A stretch of 64,000 bases of DNA from Typha latifolia (lineage: Eukaryota > Streptophyta > Magnoliopsida > Poales > Typhaceae). The first letter of the stretch is position 1; each line of letters starts with the position of its first letter. The notes beneath the pieces are model-generated. The model did no database searches and had not been told where the DNA came from. It saw nothing but the letters and a program-made list of their open reading frames with translations. Where the stretch lies: NCBI GenBank assembly GCA_019914945.1, contig CM034104.1, positions 10,342,046 to 10,406,045 on the forward strand, written 5' to 3'. Made by a program: the position numbers and the translations under genes. This document shows positions 52,101 to 61,199 of this stretch, in pieces.

Positions 52101-54023
52101 TATCCTACTGTTCTACCTATATAACTGTTCCCTGGCTCAATCGGTTATCTCATAAGTTAGTTTTCCTATTTCTTGTGCTACCTTTGAGCATGTTTTGACT
52201 AACAATAAATTGTCCTATCAGTTAAAGCATAATTTTTAGCACAATATACTGAATGAAGATCAGCACAATGAATAATTAGGAGTGTCTGACTTGACTACTT
52301 ATGGAGAAGTGCAAATCTCAAAGAAATGATCCTTTATTAATTGGGAGTGGTCCTATAACTCAGAAAATGTTACAAGCATTACTCTTATAGGAGAAAGCAT
52401 TGACAAATGTAAACAATAGTGAAATTATGCAACTTTGTCATATTATGTCATAGATGAGAAAATCACTCCAACTTATCATCTTTGTCTCCTTGCATGTTAA
52501 GAGAATTTTTGCAGTCCTGCTCCTGGTTACACAAGCCTTAGCTACAAGCGACATAGATATTTATTTGCCAGCTGGCTATATAAACTATAGCATGCTCCTC
52601 TCTTGCCTGATTTGGCTTTAGGAATTAGATACCAACTACTGAGAGTTGGTATCTAATTCCTAAACACTCTTAAAATCTTGTCAAATCTTCCGTTGAGCCT
52701 TTGTAAACTTCTTATTGTGCACTAGGATCCCCTTTATGTTAGTTACTCTCCAATTTCATCATTAGCCTTAAATAAGAAAGTGTAATGCTCAAAAATGCAC
52801 TTTCTAGTTGGGTTCTGGCACTATTGCACTGCTGTATGATTTATGAAAGCCTAGATAATATGTATCATTTATTATGAAAATGGGGCTGTCATGCTTAGAC
52901 AGCTTTTATGTTGGGTGCTATTATCTATATTTGGAAATTTTATGTTTTTTAATATTATTTTGGATTTGAATTTCTAAATGTACAAGACATAGTAGAAATT
53001 TTGTTCTTCCTGGTAAGATTCTACTTGTCCTTTGGCCTCTAGGATCCAGTCCCTATTGGGGGAATACCAAACAAAGTGGAATGAATTGGCTGATGACTAT
53101 AAGATGGCTAAGGAAAAGGTTTGAATTTCTAAATGTACAAGACATGGTAGAAATTTTGCTCTTCCTGGTAAGATTCTACTTGTCCTTTGGCCTCTAGGAT
53201 CCAGTCCCTACTGGGGGAATACCGAACATAGTGGAATATAAGCTGAATAAGCTGATGATATAAGACGGCTAAGGAAAAGGTTTCAACAGAATCAGATAGC
53301 AGTAACAACATCTAATGTCATTGGTGCTCCTTTCCAAATCTCTATTTGCTACTTATTAGTTATTACTCTTTTGTCACAACTCTTTGCTATGTATAATTCT
53401 TAGTTGTCAATTGATCCTTGTCTTAATAATTGAAACATCGCAGCTTGGGAGCCTACTTCGTACTTTGTATGTTGAAGCCTTTGTGAGACTTATCTCTATG
53501 TGATTTTCCTATGGGCTTTCATTTCAAAGGAAACAAAGAAGGAAAAAATCCCTACATGATTTGATTCCTATATCACAGATGAAATCTGAAATGAGAAAAT
53601 AAGTTTAAAGTTGGTTATTGCTTGATTGCGTCAGTAAATGGCCATACTTTCAGGCACACATGCTCGCAAATGTAAGCATATGCTTACAATTTGCAATTAT
53701 TATTTATCATTCATAGAAAGGAAGAGTGTGCTCCTGCAAATTCACAACCTATACCTATATGTTGTAACCAACAAGGTTGGTTGAAATTATGCCATATTTC
53801 TTAGAACAGGCTGTCTCATATTTCCTGACTTTGTATTCATTCCATTTCTTATATTATGTTTTGCTATTGGATCCAGGTAGCAGCTCTTGTTCCAGAATGT
53901 GAACTTAATGGCATGATAGATACCAATTCTCATGATGTACAATCACACTTGATGACTCGGGCACTTCGAAAAATTCATTACTCATTAAGCAGGTCTCGTT
54001 GCCTTCTTATTTTCATTAACCAG
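36071..54023 (+). CDS. RECA3: RECA3-like mitochondrial RecA recombinase, 5' part (3' exons outside window)
   Basis: A RecA-family ATPase. Arabidopsis RECA3 limits recombination between repeats in mitochondrial DNA. Exons: 36071-36172, 38104-38164, 46509-46729, 49695-49782, 51914-52086 and 53877-54023. All introns are GT-AG and phases join cleanly (792 nt, 264 aa, no stop). Residues 1 to about 50 are Arg/Ser-rich without acidic residues at the start ([20 protein letters not shown]), a typical mitochondrial presequence. The RecA core has Walker [10 protein letters not shown] at 136-144, the catalytic Glu in [10 protein letters not shown] (166), Walker B in VDVIIVDS near 208-215 and LIFINQ at the exon-6 end. 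[12 protein letters not shown] and the [12 protein letters not shown] stretch favour RECA3 over other plant RecAs. Loop L2 and the C-terminal domain must lie beyond 64,000. An in-frame ATG also exists at 35882, inside the upstream MITE, but the presequence favours 36071. Confidence 0.9.
36173..38103 (+). other. RECA3-like intron 1
   Basis: No coding homology recognised. A GC-rich patch at 36.95-37.03 kb gives overlapping proline-rich open frames that look accidental. A compound microsatellite lies at 37,150-37,191. Confidence 0.6.
37150..37191. repeat. Compound (AT)n(GT)n(AT)n microsatellite
   Basis: About seven AT units, nine GT units, then five AT units without interruption, within RECA3-like intron 1. 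Confidence 0.95.
39342..39967 (-). mobile_element. Non-autonomous hAT derivative A (626 bp)
   Basis: The ends are CAAGGTTC... and ...CCATG (reversed, CATGGTTTGCC), flanked by GTTTAAAA (39334-39341) and GTTTAAAG (39968-39975), an 8-bp target duplication with one mismatch. It is homologous, in opposite orientation, to the copy at 49042-49611. It shares subterminal ATCGG(C)CGATCC-type words, a CT-rich leader tract and the TTCTAAATATTATTTAAA end region with the coding element at 57489-61041. It sits inside the Ty3/gypsy fragment, between the primer-site-like word and gag, so it is younger than that fragment. Confidence 0.88.
39633..39677. repeat. (GAA)n microsatellite
   Basis: GAA/AAG repeats within hAT derivative A; the surrounding 39.55-39.72 kb is almost pure purine. 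Confidence 0.9.
40060..41200 (+). pseudogene. Ty3/gypsy gag-protease remnant
   Basis: Broken plus-strand reading frames match a plant gypsy gag: EDPLG, a [17 protein letters not shown] segment, [11 protein letters not shown] and KYFKPKT. A retropepsin follows, with active-site region [10 protein letters not shown] at 40846-40875 (the usual catalytic Asp-Ser/Thr-Gly reads Asp-Asn-Gly). Downstream come PATPFYVLV and [18 protein letters not shown], typical of the protease C-terminal side. Stops and frameshifts occur throughout, and no RT, RNase H or integrase follows before the second LTR-like block. It is a nonfunctional fossil. Confidence 0.75.
42013..43312 (+). other. Intron 2 sequence, no recognised element
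   Basis: A stretch near 42,055-42,090 repeats DNA found just left of the LTR block (38,695-38,732; see findings). Otherwise no coding homology was seen. Confidence 0.5.
43313..43960. mobile_element. MITE-like inverted-repeat element (about 650 bp)
   Basis: The left end TGAACTATGACGTGATATCA (43313), followed by CTTAGACCCCCTA, is matched in inverse at the right end, whose minus strand reads TGACTTATGACATAGTATCA then TTAAAACCCCTAAAG. The interior is AG-rich (GAGAGAGATTGAGAG-type) with no transposase. Superfamily undetermined; no convincing target duplication. Confidence 0.6.
43970..44380. repeat. GC-rich repeat with short hairpin, second copy
   Basis: Hairpin 44014-44037 (GAGGGGTG / CACCCCTC) is identical to that at 12137-12160. 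A CTAGCTTAAGGAGG...GTCGGGTTGAATAAAAAC block at 44212-44275 matches 12225-12300 in reverse. The flanks between are rich in GTCGTTGA/CCTCGTCG words. No product recognised. Confidence 0.6.
45576..46324. repeat. Pair of about 45-bp direct repeats, possible short element
   Basis: TTTTGGGCATAACTAC...TTGTAATTTACCC at 45576-45632 recurs as TTTTGGGCATAAACCAC...TTGTAATTTACTC at 46283-46324. The DNA between has no reading frame of note. The repeats could be the borders of a small transposon, but they are direct rather than inverted. Confidence 0.5.
47330..47870. mobile_element. Degenerate third copy of the hAT derivative
   Basis: From about 47,340 the sequence follows the left part of derivative A: a TTGAGATTAGGATTGTGATT start, a GAAAAAATGTATGTATC box, then AACCTCTAAATATTATTTAAA. 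Toward 47,700 a GCCGGAGGAGTTGAATCGG segment resembles the family's GC-rich leader core. The termini and target duplication are eroded. Confidence 0.5.
49042..49611 (+). mobile_element. Non-autonomous hAT derivative B (570 bp)
   Basis: It begins CATGGTTAGTAGGATCGG and ends ...CGAGCCTTG, flanked by a perfect 8-bp target duplication GTTCAAAC (49034-49041 and 49612-49619). The left subterminal region is rich in CGATCC/GGATCGGG words. A CT-rich tract and a TCTGACGACG...CTCCGG block follow. The right end has AATAATATTTAGAATTTACA, nearly identical to the right end of the coding hAT element at 57489-61041. It has no transposase. It lies in RECA3-like intron 3, only 75 bp upstream of exon 4. Confidence 0.93.
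49859..51145. mobile_element. Non-autonomous hAT-type element in intron 4 (1,287 bp)
   Basis: The left end TAGGGGTGAAAACGAGTCGG pairs with the right end GTTTTCACTTTTA (inverted TAAAAGTGAAAAC). It is flanked by GCTATGAA (49851-49858) and GCTCTGAA (51146-51153), an 8-bp target duplication with one mismatch. Both ends carry repeated GGAT(A/C)C / GATCCG words. A proline-rich open frame at 50137-50361 comes from a GC-rich CCACC tract and has no known domain. The homologous truncated copy lies at 35373-35945. Confidence 0.88.
51150..51297. mobile_element. Small MITE-like element with TGAAACATG / TGAAGC ends
   Basis: It starts CTGAAACATGGATTCCTC and ends GAGGATACATGTGAGGCTTCA, which inverted reads TGAAGCCTCACATGTATCC. 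The interior repeats GATACATATTGGATAC-type words. Ends and words resemble hAT fossil 1 (GAAACACGAATA). It directly abuts, and partly overlaps the target duplication of, the preceding element. Confidence 0.5.
51420..51469. repeat. 18-bp minisatellite, 2.8 copies
   Basis: CAGCTCCAGTGAATGGCA is followed by CAGCTCCAGTGAACGGCA and a partial CAGCTCCAGCGAGC, in RECA3-like intron 4. Confidence 0.9.
52618..52663. repeat. Perfect 20-bp inverted repeat (hairpin)
   Basis: The arm TTAGGAATTAGATACCAACT (52618-52637) is followed by the 6-base loop ACTGAG and the exact reverse complement (52644-52663). It lies in RECA3-like intron 5. Flanks are not repetitive. Confidence 0.95.
52965..53280 (+). repeat. Tandem duplication, 155/161-bp units
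   Basis: TTTGAATTTCTAAATGTACA starts both units (52965 and 53120), and GGCTAAGGAAAAGG ends both. The shared core includes CTAGGATCCAGTCCCTA(T/C)TG. The copies differ by few substitutions and a short insertion in the second, so the event is fairly recent. It lies in intron 5, about 600 bp upstream of exon 6. No known protein is encoded. Confidence 0.92.
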
Positions 54024-57000
54024 GTACATGTTTTGTTTACTATAATTGCTTTCTTAAGGATGCCAGTGATGTAAAATACCTTTAACAATCCATTACTAAG
54101 AAATTTCTGTTGGAAGGATTAAAAAGACTACTTGTTCAATACCAGGCAATTAGGTGCACTGTGACTACTACAACTATTATCACTAAAGGAGCTTGTATCT
54201 GAAAGGGAACTCACAATAACATTAAGCCATTAAATCTGCAGCTTGCTCCATAAAATATTGGATAAAATCATTGTGAAAAGATTCTGGTGAATGAAATGAT
54301 TGTAGGATCTTGGAAGTTAAAAATGATATAGTTCATTATGGAGGTTTTTTGGTCAACTAGATACTAGCTGATGGACACTCTTTTCCTTCTCATCATATTT
54401 TATCTGTTCGTTGTAGTGGCCAAGCCTGCAATCCATTTCCTTAGCTGAAAAGTACACAATTGTGTTCCTCTATTATGTTGTTGCAATGTTCTTTAGGTGG
54501 ATGGTTTTTGAGACCTTCATCTGAAATTATAATGCAAAATGAAACCCCTACATAATGCATCTCGTCCCATCCTTCTATACAAATTTGACTATTATAAGTA
54601 CTCTATTAATGTATTAACTCCCAAGATTTATTTTAGGATTTATCAAAATACTTCAAAGGAATCTATATACATGTTGATGTCTGTCTTTAGTGACAGAACT
54701 CTTTTAATGAGTCTACTTAAAATTAAGTTGCTAATTTGAACCAACTTTATGGGCTAATAACCACATATGGGTTTAAATAGGTTTCTGTAAAGACATTCTA
54801 CTACGATATGATATTTAGTCTTTATTGGATTAAATTTCTGCAGATCCCACTTATCTTAAATCTTAATGATGTTGTCTTTTTGGTGACTCTATTTCTTAAT
54901 CCTTTTCAATTAGATTCCATGTGACATTTCTTTGGTAATTTTTGGCGATGTCCTTTAGTTTTAACTTTTAAGGTCTTCTAGGTCTCCTTCTAAACCTTGT
55001 GATGCAAAATGAAACCCTCCTATATAATGCTTCCATCCCAATCCTTCTATACAAAACTATATTATAATTCACTCTTTTAATCTATGAAGCATAATATGGG
55101 AATGAGATATAGATTTGAGATATGAATATGAGATATGGATGTGGGATATAGGTGCACCACAATATGGATACATGGATATGGCAAATCTTAAGAAAATAAA
55201 GATATGGTATGCCAATGTTATGTAGGGTATATATATACGTGTATGTGTATATATTGTATATCTCTAGAAACAAGAAGTATATTTGTTTATGCTTGTATTA
55301 TATTGAATTAAGATTATCATTATTGCAACTTGTGATAGAATTTACAAAAGAACATCTTAACCCAAGGATTGTCGTGTTGAGCATGTGCCGTGCTGATCTC
55401 CGATCGTATTTAGAGATGTTTTTGGTTTGAATATATGTATTAAAGCCTCTTATTTTTTGAATTTTTTTATAAATGGCCTATTTTATTGAAGATATAGCAA
55501 TAGTCAAATAGAAAATTATTCGACACATAATATGATTGAATATATTCATTAATTGATAATAGTTCAATAATTAAAACCAATAGCTAGTTGTATGTAGAAT
55601 AGCGGGGAGAATCAAAAACTTTATTTGTCGGTAAAGGAATAACATGAAAATATTTCATTAGATACTGTTAATAATCTTCAAAAGTTATCCGTTGATAGTA
55701 TGCTCATTGTAATGTCTCACATAATCTTTTCATAAATATGGATTTTGTGATTATGATATGATATGATACAGATATTGAATATAAATGGGAATGATTGGCA
55801 CCGGCACAAGCACACTATATGAATATGCAGGTTGTAGATATGGGGGATAATAAGGGTCTTGTGCCTCTAGTGAGTGTGATTGATATGATGGTCATGTCGA
55901 TCCTCGAACGGCATGGTATGCCCTTGTGTGACATTGGCACACATTGATACGCTTTTGACATGCCTTTAATAATTTTTTTTAAGGTCTTTATAGATGCTTT
56001 TGATGTCTTCGACATTGCAATCCTTAGTTTTTGATTTGGATATATGTATTAAAGCTTATATTAGAGTTTTATTCTTAGATGGTGTTGTAAATAACCTATT
56101 TTATAAAGATATAACAATAGTAATGTAGAAACATGATTCAACATATAATATGATTGAATATATTCATTAATGGACAATAGTTTAATAATTAAAACCAAAA
56201 CTTGGTTAAACATAGTTAATTTAACATGTTTCTATATCAATTTTGATCAAATTTGAATGAATTTAAAATTTGGGAAAATTTTGGGGAAAATCTAATTATG
56301 CTGAAATTTTAGCTAAAAATTATAAAATTTAGGTTCGAAATAACTTATATGGAATTAATCTAACATGTTCCTATACTAATTTTGACTTAATTTGAATAAC
56401 ATTAATTTTGGATTTTTTATTTTCAGAAAACTTTTTGGGGGTTCTCAAAATTTTCCTTTGATTCATACAGTTTAAAGAGTAATTTTTTATAAATCTAGCA
56501 CCAAAAATACTAGATCTATGTAGAAAGATCCTTAAAATAGATCTATCAAAATTGAGCTAGATTTATCATTTTAAGTTTTTAACAACCCAAATTAGTTTTT
56601 AAAGTGCAAAAAATAAAAAAATAAAGTAAAAAAACACGTGTTGATCGGCACAAGTTGGCACCAAGCCATGCCAACTGGCACAACCAACCTTGTCTTTAAC
56701 TTCTTCATCAATAAAGCTAATAATTTATTAACAAATTGTTGGACACTTGTATTAAGAGCAAAAGGTATTGACCTATAAATCATGAGTTGATTGTGCATTT
56801 GTACCATGAAATCTCAATATTGATTCCTTTAAAATACATAGGTCTTGCACAATAAAATAGTACCTAGGGCTAACCTTATTGCAAATATGACCTTTTTGAT
56901 ATGATAGAATAATTCCAATTTGACTTGTCTTTGAGTCCTCAAAAATATCATAGAAGTATTTTGAAGGTATCTGGGAATATCTTCTTTTTTTTTTCTAAAG

Positions 57001-57298
57001 ATCAAACGCGTAGAGGTAGTATCCAACATGTATCAATGAAAGATTTGATAAGTATCATATCTGCTATGATAGGTTAGAATTTTGAAGTATGCGAGTTTCC
57101 TAGCTCTTAATGTGTGACTCATGATTTATTTCCGTATTCATCATAATTTTCCACAAGAGTTCGTATATACCTATTGATGAGTGTATAATGATAGAATTCT
57201 ATAAATGTGTCTACTTAAATTAAATTGATAAGGGAGAGCAAGTATATGTTCTTATTTCTAATTTATAGATATCTCTTTGATTACATACTCATACATAT
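54024..57298 (+). other. Start of RECA3-like intron 6, with internal repeats
   Basis: No exon for RecA loop L2 or the C-terminal domain was found. From 55,085 the DNA is repeat-like: GATATGG-type words at 55,085-55,180 resemble subterminal DNA of hAT fossil 1. A 170-bp direct repeat lies at 55,420-55,588 and 56,029-56,201. A weaker pair (AACATGTTTCTATATCAATT and its variant) is at about 56,222 and 56,361. A GGCACAA/GTGCC-rich patch lies at 56,640-56,690. Confidence 0.6.
55420..56201. repeat. Direct repeat, about 170 bp, 610 bp apart
   Basis: TTTTGGTTTGAATATATGTA (55420) and TTTTGATTTGGATATATGTA (56029) open two copies that both close with TAATAATTAAAACCAA. Between them lies DNA with dispersed GGCAC words. 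The pair could be remnants of LTRs or of a duplicated element; no coding sequence identifies it. Confidence 0.7.
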
Positions 57299-57874
57299 TG
57301 ATGCAAAACGTGGTGGAGAAAGATGAAATAGTGAAATAAGAAGGGAAGAAATGGGGTTTCATACCTCTACCCTAAGAAGTGGTTTCACACCAAAATCCTC
57401 TAAAGAATAAATCACAAACTTTCATTAAGTTCCAAAGAAAATATAACGGGTCTATATATAGACTTACAATGGAATTAAACAAAAAAACCAAGGTTCCTAG
57501 TTTCGGCCCTAGCCGATCCCGATCCCAGCCGAAACCCGATCCGTTTCGGTCGGGATCGGCCGTTTCGGCTGATCCCGACCGAAACGGGTGGGAACGGGTC
57601 GGATCCGACCCGGGGGACATCAATAATTGATGTCCCCATCCCCCACCTGCCTCTCCCTTTTCTCTCTCTCTTTCTCTCTTTTCCTCTCTTTCTCTTTTTT
57701 CTTTCTTTCTTTCTTTCTTTCTCTCTTTCTCACAGATCTCTTACTCTCTTTCTCCCCGACGACTGAGTAGTGAGTAGATCTCCGGTGACCTCGACCTCCA
57801 GCGACGTTCTCCGACGACCTCGATCTTCGGCGACCTTCGGTAAGTTTTTTTTTCAATTTTTTTTCCCTTGTATA

Positions 57875-57960
57875 GCAACTGCTGCAGCAGCCCATGCAGC
57901 AACAAGCTGCTGCTGCTTCTCAGCACAGCAGCAGAAGCAGCAGGCAGCAGCAGCACCTGG
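57875..57960 (+). repeat. CAG/CTG-rich low-complexity patch in the hAT leader
   Basis: Mixed CAG and CTG triplets (for example GCTGCTGCTGCTTCTCAGCA) just before the transposase exon. Open in all three plus-strand frames for a short distance, so apparent Gln/Ala-rich frames here carry little weight. Confidence 0.8.
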
Positions 57961-58059
57961 TGCTGCTTATGCAATTATGCCTCATAAATTTTAAATTATT
58001 TTATATTTTATTTTGATTTTTGTTTATGTTTTTTAGTTGCAGTCTTGTAGAGCTAAAAT

Positions 58060-60500
58060 ATCAATGGCTCCAAATATTGTAGCACTATTGGGCAAGATAA
58101 AAGGCGCGTTAAATGCAATTGGTGTGGAAAGGAAATGAGTAGTGGTGTCAGCCGTTTGAAAGAACATTTAGCTGGAAGACAAGGAAATGTTGCAGCTTGC
58201 ACTCAAGTGTCTTTGGAAGTTAGAAAGCAGATGTTGGCTCATTTAATTGGCAAAAAGAAGGATAAACAATCTGCACAACAAAGAAAGTCAATGATTCGTG
58301 AAGAATTGATGTATAATCTTGTACAGATTGATGATGATAGCAGTGAGCAAAGTGAGGAGGATGAAGAGGAGAGACAGATGAGGAGGGCAATGAAAGAGAG
58401 CAGAAATATGCATAGAGAAGAGGAAGAGATGAGAAGAAGTACTGGTGGTAACTTTCAGAGATCTAGAGCAGTTAATATACGAGAAGAGAGAGAATATGGG
58501 GGCAGTAGTTCTACCCATATGACTCCTGGTGTTACAGTAGAGTCTGAAAATATTGGACCAATGTATATATATCTTTAGAAAAAAGGGGTCGTACACAGAC
58601 TTCAATCAAGACAGCTCTCAAAAGAATTAAAAATGCAAAGAAACACATTGGTAGAGCTATCTCTAAATTTTTCTTCTACAACCATATTCCTTTCAATGTA
58701 GCTGATAGCCTTTACTATCACACTATGGTGGATGCTATATAATCAGTAGGGCCTGGTGTTTCTCCTCCTAGTTCAAATGATATTGCTACTAAATATTTTG
58801 ACTCAGAGGTAGATGAACTTCATACTTATATTGAGACATTTAAACGATATTGGGATGAATTTGGTTGTACACTGATGTGTGATGGGTGGAGTACACAAAA
58901 AACGAAGAAAATATAATTAATTTCTTAGTGTACTGCGGCATGGGGACAATATTTTTGAAGTCTGTGGATGCTACTGCTCATTTTAAAAATACAGATTATA
59001 TTTTTCAGTTGATGGATGAGGTAGTACAAGAAATTGGTGAAAAAAGAGTAGTCCAAGTGGTTACTGATAATGGGGCAAATTATAAAGCTGTTGGAAATTT
59101 ACTGATGATTAAAATACCTCATTTATATTGGACGGTATGTGCTGCACATTGTATTGATATGATGTTATAGGATATTGCAAAAGATCCTGAAATTGACATG
59201 GTCATATGTGAAGGTCTGAGGTTAACAAATTTTATATATAACCATGGTTGGGTTCTTAATTTACTCACGTGGTAGGGAGATCATCAGGCCCGGCGTCACT
59301 AGATTTGCCACTCACTTTTTAGCCTTGGAGAGCATCATGCGCTATACGGATGATATTATGGGGATGTTTACATCACATGAGTGGTCTATAAAAATTAAGA
59401 ATATGAAACCTAAAGATAAATCTTTAGGTGAAACTTTGAAAAATATAGCTCTTGGAAATACATTTTGGGATAATATTACAATTGCCACCGCAGTATTTGA
59501 GCCTCTTGTCAGAGTATTAAGACTTGTAGATAGTGATGACAATGGACATAGCTAAAGAATCAATAAAAAAAAATGTGGGCCAAAGTTATAGGAAGTGGTG
59601 GAAGATGATTGATTCTTTATTTATGAATATTTAAAAATTTGAATGCTTACAATTTTTAAATTTTTACAAGGTATTTTCTTAATCCAAGATTTCAATTCTC
59701 TAAAAATGTCAATAATGATAGTGAAGTCTTGTTGGGGGTTAGAAAGGTAATCAGCAAGCTTGAGCCCGATATTCATAAACAAATCCTGTGCAATAAAGAA
59801 GTAAGTTATGATTCAATTAAATAATTTTATTATTATTTGTTTCAAGTTTTAACTTTCAATAATCAATATAATCAATAAGCTAATAATATATTTCTGATTT
59901 CAGATGGAGAGATATAGATTGAGAGCTGGGCAATTCAGTACTGCTAAAGTTGCTGCAGCTATATCTAATAACACTCCAGCTGAATGGTGGTCTATTTATG
60001 GATGGGAGAAGGCACCAAATTTGACGCCAATAGCAAAGAAGATTTTAAGTCAAACTGTGTCTTCATCACAGTGTGAAAGAAATTGGACTACTTTTTCTTA
60101 ATCCACACAAAAACACGCAATCGATTGACAATGGAAAGATTGGAGAAGTTAGTTTTTTGTCATTATAATATGAGATTGAGGGAGAGAAATTTAAGAAGGC
60201 AGAAAATGAACAACTGATTGATTTAAATCATGTTTTTGATGAAGAAGACCTCTTGACTCTATGGATCAGAGAGATAGAGGACGGTATTAGATGACAGAGA
60301 TAACCCATGGTTAGATGAAATATTTGGAGAGACCACGACGAGGGCAGAAGCTGGTACGAGTCATTCAGCAGCGAGAGATAGTATACCTACTACTAGTACT
60401 AGTCATAGTCCTGATGATACATATGGTGGTGAGATCATTCCATCTACATTTGTTGAGGAAAGTCAAGGAGGCATAAGGAGTGAAGACAGAAACTGATGAT
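58060..60500 (+). pseudogene. hAT transposase (BED zinc finger, DUF659 core, hATC), disabled
   Basis: A transposase of the BED-DUF659-hATC type. A BED zinc finger (VKCNWCGKEM, RLKEHLAG, then Cys) lies at about 58,070-58,210, followed by an acidic linker up to 58,578. After a frameshift comes the core: FFFYNHIPFN, a TAA near 58,740, FGCTLMCDGWSTQ, another shift, then INFLVYCG, LKSVDATAH, RVVQVVTDNGANYK and YWTVCAAHCIDMML (58886-59170). After a TAG and further shifts come TRFATHFLALE and FWDNITIATAVFEPL (59244-59555). A probable intron precedes the C-terminal dimerisation exon (59904-60101: AEWWSIYGW, SQCERNWTTFS), which shifts frame again before a Ser/Asp-rich tail with PWLDEIFGE. At least five lesions mean it cannot make transposase as it stands, though each domain is still easy to read, so it is younger than fossils 1 and 2. 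Confidence 0.88.
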
Positions 60501-61199
60501 ATATATACATATCAGCGACGTCGTCATGAGATGCATTTTGGTTCCTATGATTATGGTACATCGAGTATTTATTCTTTGAAGTCATCACAAGATCCATATG
60601 CTAGTTATTATCCTCAGTATCCTCAGTATTTTTAGGCACAAGATTCAAATGCTGATTATTATCCTCATCAAACGCAAGTCACACAACAAGATCCATACAA
60701 TATGACTAATATGATGGAATCACTTTTTGGAGCATCTAGTCCCAGACATCAATATTTACAAACTTATGGTGATTATGATGATGAAGACTATAGAAATTTA
60801 CGAGAACCAGCTTGGTATTGAACAAAGTTTTAAATTTTGAGTAAGTTAATACATTTTTTAAAGTTTTTAGACTTCATATGTGAGTAATTTTTGTGCATTT
60901 TTGTGCATTTTTAAATAATATTTAGAATTTTATATAATTAAAAAATAGTCCGATCCGATACGAACGACCGATATGGCCGATACGGCCGATACGTATCGTT
61001 TTTCTGGACGGCCGATACCGATCCCGATACTGGGAACCTTGCAAAAAACACCTTACATAGGAAATAAACAAAAGACACCCTAAATAAATAAAAATCAGAA
61101 CCGGATCCCTATAGGAGGGATCATCAACTGTCGGCGCCTCCTGCGCTGGTACACACGCCATCGCGTCCTATCAGTGATGTACGCATCATTCTCCCATTG

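Larger units (their letters stand above)
57489..61041 (+). mobile_element. Near full-length hAT transposon (3,553 bp), inserted in a chromovirus LTR
   Basis: Terminal inverted repeats CAAGGTTCCTAGTTTCGG at the left and, inverted, CAAGGTTCCCAGTATCGG at the right. The flanking duplication is AAAAAAAC (57481-57488) and CAAAAAAC (61042-61049), 8 bp with one mismatch, as expected for hAT. Both subterminal regions are dense in CCGATCCCGA/CGATACGGCCG words. A CT-rich leader and a CAG-rich patch (57,875-57,960) precede the transposase gene. It is the coding relative of derivatives A (39342-39967) and B (49042-49611) and of fossil 2 (10.1-12.6 kb). Confidence 0.92.

Noticed and set aside
54024..57298. 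Search for the next RECA3 exon (loop L2, CGGNALKF-type sequence)
   Set aside because: No matching stretch on the plus strand before the chromovirus; the remaining exons are presumed outside the window.
57620..57994. Overlapping Arg/Lys/Glu-rich (minus) and Ser/Ala/Gln-rich (plus) frames
   Set aside because: They arise from the CT-rich leader and CAG-rich patch of the hAT element and have no conserved domain.
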